Below, piece by piece: positions 17,540 to 26,884 of a stretch of 60,124 bases of DNA. The stretch's first letter is position 1; each line of letters starts with the position of its first letter. This DNA comes from CAMBDS01 sp964355675. Lineage in GTDB: Bacteria > Electryoneota > AABM5-125-24 > Hatepunaeales > Hatepunaeaceae. Made by a program: the position numbers and the translations under genes. The stretch covers positions 1 to 60,124 of the forward strand of contig CAYHEC010000023.1 of assembly GCA_964355675.1 (NCBI GenBank). The letters are read 5' to 3'. The notes beneath the pieces are model-generated. The model was not told where the DNA came from and did not search any database. It worked only from the letters and a program-made list of their open reading frames with translations.

Positions 17540-18136
17540 ATGAAAGGGCGAGACAAGCTCTTCTTCAACCTGCTTACCTTCCTGTTGGTGGTGGTTATCG
17601 GTTTGATCGGATACCGCACCAAAGAAGTCGATAAGCAAATCAAAAAATGGCAGGGGGATATTAAACGCCGTCAGGAACGTGGCGTTGAGGATCCAGCCTT
17701 GAAAGAGGCGGTTGATCGCCTCGAAAACGACCTCCGGACTCGCCTTGCCGAGGAATTCGTTCTTGAACCAGACCCACTTGATCTGTCGAATGTAATCAAG
17801 ACCAGAAAGTTTCTTGAATCGATTGGCAAATCAGGCGGGGCAGAATCTGATACAAGAATGAGACTGGCTTGCACAGTCACGGGTGTAAATGGACCGTCAG
17901 CTATCGTCACCTACAAAGGTGAGAACAGAGTCCTGCTTGAAGGCGATGCATTCGCTGGCTATCGCGTAGAGTCGATCGGTATAAACCGACTCGTTTTAGT
18001 CCGTTCGGGTGAGCGCATCTCACTTAACACTGAGAAAGCTCCAGACACTAAAGCGCTTGAAGAAAGGCTTTACGGGCCAGAAGGCATGAAAATGCCGGTC
18101 GTTGAAGTCAAAAAAATCGAAGTCGGTAATTCTTAA
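17540..18136 (+). CDS. PilP-like linker protein
   Basis: This 198-residue protein has one membrane helix (about residues 9-25, LLTFLLVVVIGLIGY), a charged linker and a small beta domain. The sequence LACTVTGVNGPSAIVTYKGENRVLLEGDAFAGYRVESI resembles the PilP/GspC homology region that contacts the secretin. Unlike classic PilP it lacks a lipobox and is held by a membrane helix, as in GspC. Its place between pilO and pilQ supports the call. An AGGCGAGGAG site precedes the start. Confidence 0.75.
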   Translation: MKGRDKLFFNLLTFLLVVVIGLIGYRTKEVDKQIKKWQGDIKRRQERGVEDPALKEAVDRLENDLRTRLAEEFVLEPDPLDLSNVIKTRKFLESIGKSGGAESDTRMRLACTVTGVNGPSAIVTYKGENRVLLEGDAFAGYRVESIGINRLVLVRSGERISLNTEKAPDTKALEERLYGPEGMKMPVVEVKKIEVGNS

Positions 18137-18215
18137 CCGCAAATAGTTAGTCGTTGCAAGATTTGCAACGACGCCAAAGGATATTCTAATAACAACTCAA
18201 GGGTGAGGAACGCTA

Positions 18216-19631
18216 ATGGGCGGAACGTTACCGGGTCCGAAATTTTTATCGGCAATACTGGCTTTATTCTTTGTCGCGATTCCCTGTATCGCTCAGCAAG
18301 GAACTGCACCGGATGCTGGTCAAAAGACAAGCGCCATGACAGAGACCGCCCCAGGGCTTAGGACAGTCGTTAGTATCGACGCGGAAGATGCCTATCTTCC
18401 AGTAGTCCTTTCAATATTGGCCGCTAAAAGTGGGTTCAATATTGTTACAGGTCCTGGTGTCTCTAAAGAAGAACGAATCTCAATTCACTTGAAAGAAACG
18501 CCCATCGAAGAGGCGATGAATCTGGTGGTAAGAGCGGCTGGTCTTTCATACGAAATCGTCGGCAATTCTTTTCTGGTTGCCAAAGCCGCGATGCTGAAAG
18601 AGCAAGTAGGTCTTAATTCCTACATACTCAACCTTCAGTACGCTGATGCAACAGAAGTAAAAGAAATGCTTGTCAACTTTAGCGCTGAAGTTCAGGTTGA
18701 TAAGAGCGGCAATAAGTTGATGATTATTACTACTCCGAAGATTATCACTGATATCGAACGAGTCGTAAAAAACATCGATCAACCCGCACTTCAAATTACA
18801 CTGTCAGCACGGCTTATCGAAGTGGGCGTTGAGGATGAAGAGAAACTCGGCATTAACTGGTCGAAACTCTCTACGAAAACTGGAGAATTCCTTTATGAAG
18901 GGAATATTCAGCCTTCTGGAGCCTCAGCGGGTAGCGGTTCGCAACTTCAACCCTTCGAACAGCTGAACGATCTGAACGACATTGGTAAGACATTCTGGCG
19001 CAGTCAGCCGATTTATGAGCTTGCTCTTGATTGGCTTCTGAAAAACAGCCGCGCAGAAGTCCTAACCAATACCAAAGTTACGACGATGAACTCTCGGACT
19101 GCAACAATCGAATTGCAGGATATTATTCCTTACGTTACCAGCGCCGGTGGCGTTGGTGGGCAAGTGACTGTAAAAGAAGCCGAAGTTGGGATCAAACTTG
19201 CGATAACACCTCAAGTAAACACCGACGGATTTATTACTGTAAATATAAAGCCGGAAGTAAGTTCCCTTTTCGAGTTTATCGGCCCCGATCAGACAATTCC
19301 ACGTATCGTCAGACGGTCCGCTGACTTGACAGTACGAGTGAAAAATCATCAATCGATCGTCGTCGGTGGTCTAATGGGAATCACTTCTACGAAGTCAGTT
19401 CACAAAGTGCCCTTCTTCGGTGATATTCCCTTTATTGGCGGACTCTTCCGCTATACTGTTACTTTGCTGAAGAAGACTGACCTCATTATCGAAGTAACGC
19501 CGCACATACTGGTCGATGAGTACACATACATCGGTAAATCAAGCGGTGTTATGGATACTGAAGAACGGTATAAGAACGATCTGAATGTTGACTCAGACGC
19601 TCAAAAAGAGTCTGAGGAGAACAAGAAGTAA
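18216..19631 (+). CDS. pilQ: type IV pilus secretin
   Basis: This is the outer-membrane channel for the pilus. The 471 residues include a signal peptide (ends about SIAQQ, residues 1-30). The STN domain follows (about 50-125, SIDAEDAYLPVVLSILAAKS). The NolW/N1 domain has LNLQYADATEVKEMLVNF (about 135-195). The secretin domain runs from LSARLIEVGVEDEEKLGINW to the end, with VVGGLMGITSTKSVHKVPFFGD and the final LIIEVTPHILVDE. AMIN domains are absent, making it short for PilQ. It closes the pilM-N-O-P-Q run and is 11 bp from the SLBB gene. Confidence 0.93.
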   Translation: MGGTLPGPKFLSAILALFFVAIPCIAQQGTAPDAGQKTSAMTETAPGLRTVVSIDAEDAYLPVVLSILAAKSGFNIVTGPGVSKEERISIHLKETPIEEAMNLVVRAAGLSYEIVGNSFLVAKAAMLKEQVGLNSYILNLQYADATEVKEMLVNFSAEVQVDKSGNKLMIITTPKIITDIERVVKNIDQPALQITLSARLIEVGVEDEEKLGINWSKLSTKTGEFLYEGNIQPSGASAGSGSQLQPFEQLNDLNDIGKTFWRSQPIYELALDWLLKNSRAEVLTNTKVTTMNSRTATIELQDIIPYVTSAGGVGGQVTVKEAEVGIKLAITPQVNTDGFITVNIKPEVSSLFEFIGPDQTIPRIVRRSADLTVRVKNHQSIVVGGLMGITSTKSVHKVPFFGDIPFIGGLFRYTVTLLKKTDLIIEVTPHILVDEYTYIGKSSGVMDTEERYKNDLNVDSDAQKESEENKK

Positions 19632-19642
19632 AGACGATTTCG

Positions 19643-21388
19643 ATGCCGGATACTGACCGGCTGAGGAAAATGGAATTCCATTCGCCCTTAAAGAACGGCT
19701 TCAGTCGTCTGGTACGTCTGATTCTCCTGATAAGTTCTTTGGCATACGGACAGACCAAGCCGATTGCCGTAGGTGAACTACCCGGTGAATCAAAGATTAA
19801 ACGGTCGAATATTTCCCCTTCCGGCGCTACAATAGCGCTGGAAGGGGCGATTGACCCTGCAACTTACGTTCTTGGTCCGGGCGACAGGCTTGAGATTGCT
19901 ATCTGGGGCGGTATCGAAAATCGCCAGGAAGTAATGGTTGCGCCAGACGGAATGATTTCACAAGATGGAGTTGGCAATATCAAAGTTGCCGGACTCACGA
20001 TTGTCGCCGCAGAAAAGCTGACAAAGGAAACATCGAAATCATTCTACCCCCGCGCTAACATAACACTCCGACTGATCGGAGTAAGAATGATGAAAGCGGG
20101 TATCAGCGGCGCTGTCGAAGTTCCGGGAGTTTATGAGGTCAGCGCTATCGACAGGCTCACCAGCCTGATTGAGAAAGCCGGTGATTTAAAGTTACCTGAC
20201 CGAACTGAACAATTTGATCCCAGTATAGAGCCTAACTATAAAGAGATGACTCCGGCGGAACAACGTCGGGCTCGAGAAGAAGCCAAGCTTGCACGTGAAG
20301 CGCGACCGGAAGCTTCTCTTAGACACATAACAATAGTTTCCATGGATGGAAAGGTTCGCCGCGTAGATCTTCAGCGCTATTTTACTACAGGCGATCCTCA
20401 GTATAATCCGATTTTGCACGATGGCGATGCTGTCGATGTGCCGCTGGTAACGCGCCAAACAGGCGTTATCAATATTTTTGGAGCGGTAAAAAGTCCCGGC
20501 GAATTCGAGTTTCTTGAAGGCGATAACCTTTGGAATATTATAGAGTTATCGCAGGGTTTCAGAACCGACGCCCACACAGAAGATATTTTAATAGTCAGAT
20601 TTAACGGGAATAACCCCTCCCGGATAGAGCTTCACGTTGATTTGAGCGAGAATAGCTCAGAAAATCTCGAATTGCAAGCTGACGACAGAATATTTGTTCG
20701 CAAGAAAACCGACTATCGACAAAAGTATCAGGTGACGGTAAAGGGTGAAGTTAAGTATCCCGGAACCTACTCAATCGACAATGATAAGACTAAACTCACC
20801 GATATAATCTCGGAATGCGGCGGCCTGACCGATAGAGCGAATTTATACAGTGCTCGAGTGATACGTCTGTCATTGATCGATGCTGAAGACCCTGAATATG
20901 AACGATTAAAAGCACTTTCGGTCGCAGACATGACCGAGATGGAATATGAATATTTTAAGATACGTTCTCGCGAGGAAGCTCCACCAGTAGTTGTTAATTT
21001 CGAAAAACTGATTCGTCAAGGCGATATTTCGCAAGACATTGCTCTTCAAGATAAAGATGAAATTGAGGTTCCGACTCTAAGCCCCACTGTTAAGGTTGCG
21101 GGGCAGGTGAACAACCCGGGTCTTATACGTTACATACCCGGTGAAAATTATTACTATTACATCCAAAAAGCCGGTGGCTACTCTTGGAATGCCCGCAAAG
21201 GAATGCAACGCTTAATCAAAGCGCATAGCGGGACTTGGATGAAACCAAAAAAATCGACGCCCATTGAGATTGGCGATACCGTATTTGTACCTGAGAAACA
21301 AGAAGTTGACTGGTGGGAGCTTACAAAAGATCTCCTGTTAGTCGCTTCACAAGTTGCAACGGTGCTGATAATGATAAAATCGCTGTAG
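19643..21388 (+). CDS. Wza-like polysaccharide export protein with four SLBB domains
   Basis: This 581-residue protein has a signal peptide (ends near SSLAYGQ) and no lipobox. The Poly_export domain begins YVLGPGDRLEIAIWGG (about residues 73-88). Four SLBB-type repeats follow, centred on ISGAVEVPGVYEV, INIFGAVKSPGEFEF, VTVKGEVKYPGTYSI and VKVAGQVNNPGLIRY. The C-terminus has a hydrophobic stretch (LLLVASQVATVLIMIKSL) that could be an outer-membrane helix as in Wza. No polymerase, flippase or Wzc-like kinase is nearby. It may export a pilus-associated polysaccharide or act as a pilus envelope component (inference). A start at 19670 is an alternative. Confidence 0.85.
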   Translation: MPDTDRLRKMEFHSPLKNGFSRLVRLILLISSLAYGQTKPIAVGELPGESKIKRSNISPSGATIALEGAIDPATYVLGPGDRLEIAIWGGIENRQEVMVAPDGMISQDGVGNIKVAGLTIVAAEKLTKETSKSFYPRANITLRLIGVRMMKAGISGAVEVPGVYEVSAIDRLTSLIEKAGDLKLPDRTEQFDPSIEPNYKEMTPAEQRRAREEAKLAREARPEASLRHITIVSMDGKVRRVDLQRYFTTGDPQYNPILHDGDAVDVPLVTRQTGVINIFGAVKSPGEFEFLEGDNLWNIIELSQGFRTDAHTEDILIVRFNGNNPSRIELHVDLSENSSENLELQADDRIFVRKKTDYRQKYQVTVKGEVKYPGTYSIDNDKTKLTDIISECGGLTDRANLYSARVIRLSLIDAEDPEYERLKALSVADMTEMEYEYFKIRSREEAPPVVVNFEKLIRQGDISQDIALQDKDEIEVPTLSPTVKVAGQVNNPGLIRYIPGENYYYYIQKAGGYSWNARKGMQRLIKAHSGTWMKPKKSTPIEIGDTVFVPEKQEVDWWELTKDLLLVASQVATVLIMIKSL

Positions 21389-21489
21389 GAAAAGCACCCA
21401 AATAATGTCCGTCAGGTAGGGAACTCTTGGCGGAAAAGGTGTTAGTAAAGATGTTATGGGCAATTAGTAAAATCATGGAGGAAACGGAA

Positions 21490-24400
21490 ATGAAGAAGTT
21501 TATGGTATTGAGCCTGGCGGTACTGTCTCTGTTGACGCTCGGCGTGATGGTCGGGTGCGATAATAAGACGACAAACAACCCTGGTTCAGGCGGGAATAAT
21601 GGCGAGATCGCCTACATCGAGTTGCGATCCACTCACGTTCTGATTCGCGGTTTTCAAGGCGAGATTCGTAATGAAACGATTACAGCCATTGGCCGCAACG
21701 CACAAGGTGTAGGTCTTTCGGGAAAGAAGATCGAATTCGCCATCGTGAACCCGTTGTCATGGAAGGGCGGAGTCGCCAAGTTGGCCACTGATACCACGTC
21801 CGACAATAATGGACAGGTTAGGGCCACTTATTCGGTAGTAATCGAACAGTCCGGGGACGTCGTTATCGAAGCCCGAAACGGCTCCGTAACAAGCAAACTA
21901 ACGATTACAATTGAAGTTCCAAATGATGTTCTCGGACCGATTAGCGTCGAAGCCGCAGATCCATCACTTGGAGTTCCACCGAATGCAACGCGTACTACGC
22001 CGATAACTGCTCGTATTCTTGACCGCGCTGGAAACGCCCTTCAAGGGATGCAGGTTCGTTTCAGTGTTCTGCCGAGCGGTATGGGCATCATGAGTAGTGA
22101 CACGGGCACTACAGATTTTAACGGGGCAGTTGTTCGGAACTTTACCTCGATTGTGAACAGGTACGGAACTGCAACAGTTACCGCTCGAGTCGGTGATAGC
22201 ACCGGTACTACGACCGTTCAGGTCAGACCGGTTGCCGCTCCGGCAAATGTTTCTATTTCGACCCCGAGTCCGACAATCAAGGTTGCTCCCGGAGCAAATG
22301 GAATTGTCTGGCTCTACGTTACAGTGACCGATTCAAATCATGTCGGCGTTCCCGGTGTGCATGTCGATGTCGCGATTCATGCCGAAGACGGAACTGCTGG
22401 GTTTGGGGCTGTTAGCGCGTTCGATACTACCGATGCTAACGGTTTGGACTCAACATTCTTCACGACACTTGGGATGTTCGGTCGAGAGACCGTTGAAGTA
22501 ACCGTTGTTCCAAGTCCAGAAGAAGATCCGATCACTAATTCGCTCCTGTTGAACGTGGAAAGGCTGAATAACGACATCGGCTCATTGACTTTGCGCGCTT
22601 TCCCGATTTATATGATCATTCCAGCTGACTCTTCCGGTAAGGCTGAGTTACGGGCTCAGGTCCGGGATGCTGAAAATGTTGGGATTGCCAACGTTCAAGT
22701 CAGATTTGTGACCGATTTGGGCGCGCTGTCCAAAATTACAGTCACTGACTCGAGCGGTGTCGCTACTGCAGAATTCAGAAGCAATTACGAGGAAGGGACG
22801 GCGCACATCACTGCCTCGATTCCCGGAACTCAGTACGACGCGACAACTCAGATTGTCGTCCAAAAGACATCAGAAATCGGTGGACTTCTCGAGATCTCCA
22901 CAGATAGAACTGAAATCTTTGCCGATGGCGGTCTTACTTTCGCCCGTATTCGTGCATTGCTGAAAGATGGAGAAGGTCAAGCGCTCTCAGATAGACCTTT
23001 AGTCTTTACATCGACACACGGTGCGATCACCTCACCGATAAACACCAACGCACTTGGTATCGTTGACACAATCTTCACCAATCTCGGTATCCCCTCATTA
23101 GACCTTAATGGGAATGTTGTACCGGCGAAGATTTACGTTAAGTACGATCCCCTGAACCTGATTGACTCTTGTGAAGTGACGATCAGTCCGCGCAACCCAG
23201 TTAGCTCGATATCGCTTACTACCACTAAAAATCAAATGGCGGCGGCAAGCGGAGACACAGCTACAATTCGAGCTACTGCCGTGCTTGTCAACGGCGCATT
23301 CGCAACTCCCGGAACACTAGTCCAGTTTGAGGTTACAGGCGCTGGCGGTACGTTTAATCCGCAGGCGGTTCCTATTGGCGCGTTCGGCGTCGCTGAAACC
23401 CGCTATACTGCTGGAAACTTCGTAGGTGTGGCAGTTTTGGCGGCATTTGTTATCAACGACAACGATACGGCGGTTTACAGTAACGAAGTGAATATTACTT
23501 TGTTGCCTGGCCCACCTAACAACGTTCGTGTTACAGCCAATCCAAACGAATTGCTGACAAACGACCCGAACGTGTACTCTGATATTACCGCAATCGTGAC
23601 CGATACAGCAGGTAATGCGGTTGAGCAAGGCATACTTGTACGCTTTGCCACGACTATGGGAGACGTTACGTCTTCTTCAGTCACGGGCGCGAATGGTATC
23701 GCTTTGGCAAGGTTGACTCCCGGAGTCAGCTCTGGCGTGGCGGAAATAACCGCTACTGTGACTCTGCCCGGTGGCATTACGGTTGTGGGATTGACCACAG
23801 TTACATTCGTTGCCGGAAGGCCTAATGTAATCCAGATCGCGGCCAATCCACTGCAAATAGCGGTGAAGGAGACAGGCGGTAACGAAACGACAACTTTGAC
23901 GGCAACCGTGTTAGATCCTAACGGTAATAACATCGGACGTTCAACGAATGTTGTTTACAGACTACTGAATCAACCACCTCCACCAGAAGGTTGCTCCTTC
24001 TCTAATGGAACACAAACCGATTCAGCAAGAACTGCCAACGGTATATCGGTAATGTCTCTTAACTCAGGATTCCAGGTCGGTGGCGTTCTTGTCAAAGCCT
24101 ACACATGGAAAGATCCTGACAGCACAGGCGGACCGTGGCGCAGAGACACAGTATCTGTTATTCTTTCGACAGTACAGGTAGTAGCCGGTCCTCCCGCCGC
24201 TATCGACATCGACGTTAACGATAACGGTGATGACGCAGGCGGTGGTACTTGGCAAATCCCGGTATCTGCACGCGTTTACGACTCTCACCTGAACCCCGTT
24301 GCCAATAACATTCCGGTCGGTTTCACTGTCATCCCGGATGATATTGCGACCATCGACCCAGGTTTCACCGGCAACGATATCGGATCGGGAGCCACAAACG

Positions 24401-24933
24401 GTTTGGCATACGCATTTCTTTACTATCACAGCGTTAAGACGTTCGAACCATTCACCATTCAAGCCGAAGTACAGGTTGCCAATGGACAGATTACTGCCCA
24501 GCGTCAACACAAACTGCCGCTTCAAGATGGTACATTGGAATTGAATGTCGATCCCGCTAACTGGATGTTTGATCGAGGCCGCCCCGATGACACCTGCCTT
24601 GTAAGATGCTGGGTCGTTCTGCAAGACGGTCACCAAATCAACATCAATAACGGTCCAATTCTCTTCAGCACTGATCGCGCTCGTATGTTTTGGCGCAATC
24701 AGGTCGGTGGTCGTTATACACAGTTCTTCCCTGAAGCCGCACGGAAATACACCGGCGTAGTCAATCAGAACCATAACGAACAACCCGGAGTTGCAACCGT
24801 TTACCTTCGTGGCAAGATGGACGACTTCTACCTCGACGACTTCACACTCGAAGTTACTGTTCATATCGAAGCAGGCGTCGAAGGTTATGATGTGACAGCC
24901 GATCCCGGCTTCCTCTTCTGTACTCGTCACTAA
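21490..24933 (+). CDS. giant Ig-repeat (Big_1-like) lipoprotein, paralog 1
   Basis: I choose the ATG at 21490 preceded by GGAGGAAAC; the signal peptide (MKKFMVLSLAVLSLLTLGVMVGC) ends in a lipobox. The mature protein, about 1125 residues, is a string of 90-110-residue Ig-like units of the invasin/Big_1 type. Each carries phrases such as ATFRSNYEEG-like strands, TSTHGAITSP, or VRFATTMGDVTSSSVTGANG. A unique C-terminal module (from about LELNVDPANWMFDRGRPDDT, ending CTRH) is shared with paralogs at 51883 and 55050. The protein is predicted to be anchored at the outer membrane. Within the pilus locus it may be an adhesin or a pilus-associated surface rod (inference). A strong terminator follows. 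Confidence 0.85.
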   Translation: MKKFMVLSLAVLSLLTLGVMVGCDNKTTNNPGSGGNNGEIAYIELRSTHVLIRGFQGEIRNETITAIGRNAQGVGLSGKKIEFAIVNPLSWKGGVAKLATDTTSDNNGQVRATYSVVIEQSGDVVIEARNGSVTSKLTITIEVPNDVLGPISVEAADPSLGVPPNATRTTPITARILDRAGNALQGMQVRFSVLPSGMGIMSSDTGTTDFNGAVVRNFTSIVNRYGTATVTARVGDSTGTTTVQVRPVAAPANVSISTPSPTIKVAPGANGIVWLYVTVTDSNHVGVPGVHVDVAIHAEDGTAGFGAVSAFDTTDANGLDSTFFTTLGMFGRETVEVTVVPSPEEDPITNSLLLNVERLNNDIGSLTLRAFPIYMIIPADSSGKAELRAQVRDAENVGIANVQVRFVTDLGALSKITVTDSSGVATAEFRSNYEEGTAHITASIPGTQYDATTQIVVQKTSEIGGLLEISTDRTEIFADGGLTFARIRALLKDGEGQALSDRPLVFTSTHGAITSPINTNALGIVDTIFTNLGIPSLDLNGNVVPAKIYVKYDPLNLIDSCEVTISPRNPVSSISLTTTKNQMAAASGDTATIRATAVLVNGAFATPGTLVQFEVTGAGGTFNPQAVPIGAFGVAETRYTAGNFVGVAVLAAFVINDNDTAVYSNEVNITLLPGPPNNVRVTANPNELLTNDPNVYSDITAIVTDTAGNAVEQGILVRFATTMGDVTSSSVTGANGIALARLTPGVSSGVAEITATVTLPGGITVVGLTTVTFVAGRPNVIQIAANPLQIAVKETGGNETTTLTATVLDPNGNNIGRSTNVVYRLLNQPPPPEGCSFSNGTQTDSARTANGISVMSLNSGFQVGGVLVKAYTWKDPDSTGGPWRRDTVSVILSTVQVVAGPPAAIDIDVNDNGDDAGGGTWQIPVSARVYDSHLNPVANNIPVGFTVIPDDIATIDPGFTGNDIGSGATNGLAYAFLYYHSVKTFEPFTIQAEVQVANGQITAQRQHKLPLQDGTLELNVDPANWMFDRGRPDDTCLVRCWVVLQDGHQININNGPILFSTDRARMFWRNQVGGRYTQFFPEAARKYTGVVNQNHNEQPGVATVYLRGKMDDFYLDDFTLEVTVHIEAGVEGYDVTADPGFLFCTRH

Positions 24934-24954
24934 GATTTCGTTGATCGGATGAAG

Positions 24955-24998
24955 AAGGGTGCGGCGTCGTCCGCGACGCCGCACCCTTATTTCTTTGA
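24955..24998 (+). terminator. rho-independent terminator after lipoprotein paralog 1
   Basis: A perfect 15-bp GC-rich stem (AAGGGTGCGGCGTCG, loop TCCG, CGACGCCGCACCCTT) is followed by ATTTCTTT. It separates the first pilus block from pilB. Confidence 0.85.
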
Positions 24999-25040
24999 GT
25001 TCGTTCGATGACAAGGATGCCTTTAATCCTGACGGTCGGT

Positions 25041-25066
25041 TTTACAGGCAAAACTCATTGTATAAT
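25041..25066 (+). promoter_or_regulatory. candidate promoter for pilB-pilC-pilD
   Basis: TATAAT (25061-25066) is a perfect -10. The best -35 match, TTTACA (25041-25046), sits only 14 bases upstream, so the element is uncertain. It follows a strong terminator and precedes the pilB start by about 40 bases. Confidence 0.4.
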
Positions 25067-25107
25067 AAAGTACCACAACCGCCTAATTGAGCCCTCAAAA
25101 TTAAGTA

Positions 25108-26853
25108 ATGGAAGCTATAAAGCACCTCCCCCCCTTCTCCAAACTCGGCGATATTCTTGTCGCAGATGGAGTAATATCACAAGAACAGCTTAAGAAGACA
25201 CTCGCCGAACAGCAATACTCCGGCGAGCGCTTGGGATCGCTTCTTATCAGACTTGGCTTTACTGTCGAAGAAAATGTCTATCGCGGTCTGTCGCGGCAAA
25301 TGGATATCGAGTTTCTTGACAATGACCAAGTTCTTGAAGCTCCTGAAGAGGTCGTGAAAATTATTCCCGAAGCATTTGCCCGTGAAAACACACTGATTGC
25401 TAATAGATTAGTGGACGGACAAATAGTTGTGGCAATGGTTGATCCTGATGATATTATCTCAATCGATAATCTTCAAAAGCTCGCCGGGAAGAAAGTAATC
25501 CCTGTACTCGCCACGCCTTCCGGAATAAAGTCCGCAATCGAGCAACTCTATATTCGCATTCGTAAAGCGAGCGATGTAAAAGACGTCATCGGCGATTTGC
25601 AGATATTTGCCGAGTCGGAGACCGACGAAGAGGGTATGGTCGATATGACCAAGGCCGATTCGACGGTAGAGGACGCGCCCATTGTTAAGCTTGTCAATAT
25701 GATCATCGCCGATGGTCTTAAAGAGCGTGCTACCGACATTCATATCGAATATCAGGATGAATTTGTTTCGGTTCGGTATCGCATCGACGGCGTGCTTCAA
25801 GAAGTCATGACGCCGCCACATTCTTCGCACCCCGGCATTATTTCCCGTATAAAGATTATTTCTCGTCTAAATATTGCCGAAAAACGCCTGCCGCAGGACG
25901 GCCGGTTTTCGATCAAAGCCGCTGACCGCGAAGTTGACGTGCGTGTGTCGATTTTGCCAACGGTAAACGGCGAAAAGATAGTCATGCGTCTTCTTGACAA
26001 GACTTCTTTTAGTCGTTCGCTGTCTCAGCTTGGTATGGAATCAGATTTCTTCCGTATTTTCAAGCGCAACATTGTTCAGCCTTACGGGATGGTCATTGTT
26101 TCCGGACCGACCGGATCTGGAAAATCAACGACCCTCTATGCAAGTTTGAGCGAAATCAAATCGCCCGATGACAATATAACCACCGTAGAAGACCCGGTGG
26201 AATATCATTCCAGCGGTATTAATCAGGTTCAAGTCAAGCCTAAAATCGGGTTGACGTTCTCAGCGGCGCTTCGATCGATCCTTCGTCAGGACCCCGACAA
26301 ACTTCTGATCGGTGAAATCCGCGACGGTGAAACAGCCGATATTGCCGTCAAGTTTTCGCTTACCGGTCATATTGTCTTCACAACACTGCACGCCAACGAC
26401 GCGCCATCAACGATCACGCGTCTAATCGACATCGGAGTACCCCCGTTTTTGGTGGGAAGCTGTTTACTATTGGTGATGGCTCAACGTCTGGTGCGAAAAA
26501 TCTGCACCAAATGCAAAACCGAGTATATCCCGGACGAGTTTGAGATGGCGGCGCTGGCGATGACCGAATCTGAAAAAGAGCGCTGGAAGGATATGAAGTT
26601 CTATCGCGGCAAAGGTTGTGTTCATTGCCGCAACACAGGCTACTACGACCGGAACGGAATTTTCGAACTGCTCGAAGTGAAGGGCCCGATCAAGCGCCTG
26701 ATATTCGACAGCGCGAACCAGGAAGAGATTCGTGAAGAAGCGGTTCGCCGTGGCATGGTCTCGCTACGCGAAGCAGCCTTCCGCAAAATCGCCGCAGGAA
26801 CCACCACCGTCAGGGAAGTCCTTCGCGTGACGGTACAAGAATATGATGATTGA
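25108..26853 (+). CDS. pilB: pilus extension ATPase
   Basis: This is the assembly motor for type IV pili. Its 581 residues include an N-terminal MshEN-like domain (LGDILVADGVISQEQLKKTL, about 12-31) that in relatives binds cyclic di-GMP. The ATPase core has Walker A GPTGSGKST (333-341), the Asp box TVEDPVEYH, Walker B KLLIGEIRDGETADIA and the His box VFTTLHANDA. Four cysteines (Cys466, 469, 504, 507; CTKC and CVHC) form the zinc site typical of PilB/GspE. It is followed by pilC after 31 bp. Confidence 0.96.
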   Translation: MEAIKHLPPFSKLGDILVADGVISQEQLKKTLAEQQYSGERLGSLLIRLGFTVEENVYRGLSRQMDIEFLDNDQVLEAPEEVVKIIPEAFARENTLIANRLVDGQIVVAMVDPDDIISIDNLQKLAGKKVIPVLATPSGIKSAIEQLYIRIRKASDVKDVIGDLQIFAESETDEEGMVDMTKADSTVEDAPIVKLVNMIIADGLKERATDIHIEYQDEFVSVRYRIDGVLQEVMTPPHSSHPGIISRIKIISRLNIAEKRLPQDGRFSIKAADREVDVRVSILPTVNGEKIVMRLLDKTSFSRSLSQLGMESDFFRIFKRNIVQPYGMVIVSGPTGSGKSTTLYASLSEIKSPDDNITTVEDPVEYHSSGINQVQVKPKIGLTFSAALRSILRQDPDKLLIGEIRDGETADIAVKFSLTGHIVFTTLHANDAPSTITRLIDIGVPPFLVGSCLLLVMAQRLVRKICTKCKTEYIPDEFEMAALAMTESEKERWKDMKFYRGKGCVHCRNTGYYDRNGIFELLEVKGPIKRLIFDSANQEEIREEAVRRGMVSLREAAFRKIAAGTTTVREVLRVTVQEYDD

Positions 26854-26884
26854 TACTAAAGTAAGCGGGTAACAAGGTAAGTCT

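Noticed and set aside
24064..25014. 316-residue minus-strand ORF opposite the lipoprotein
   Set aside because: It is the antisense of Ig-repeat coding DNA, and runs through the terminator at 24955. No family features.
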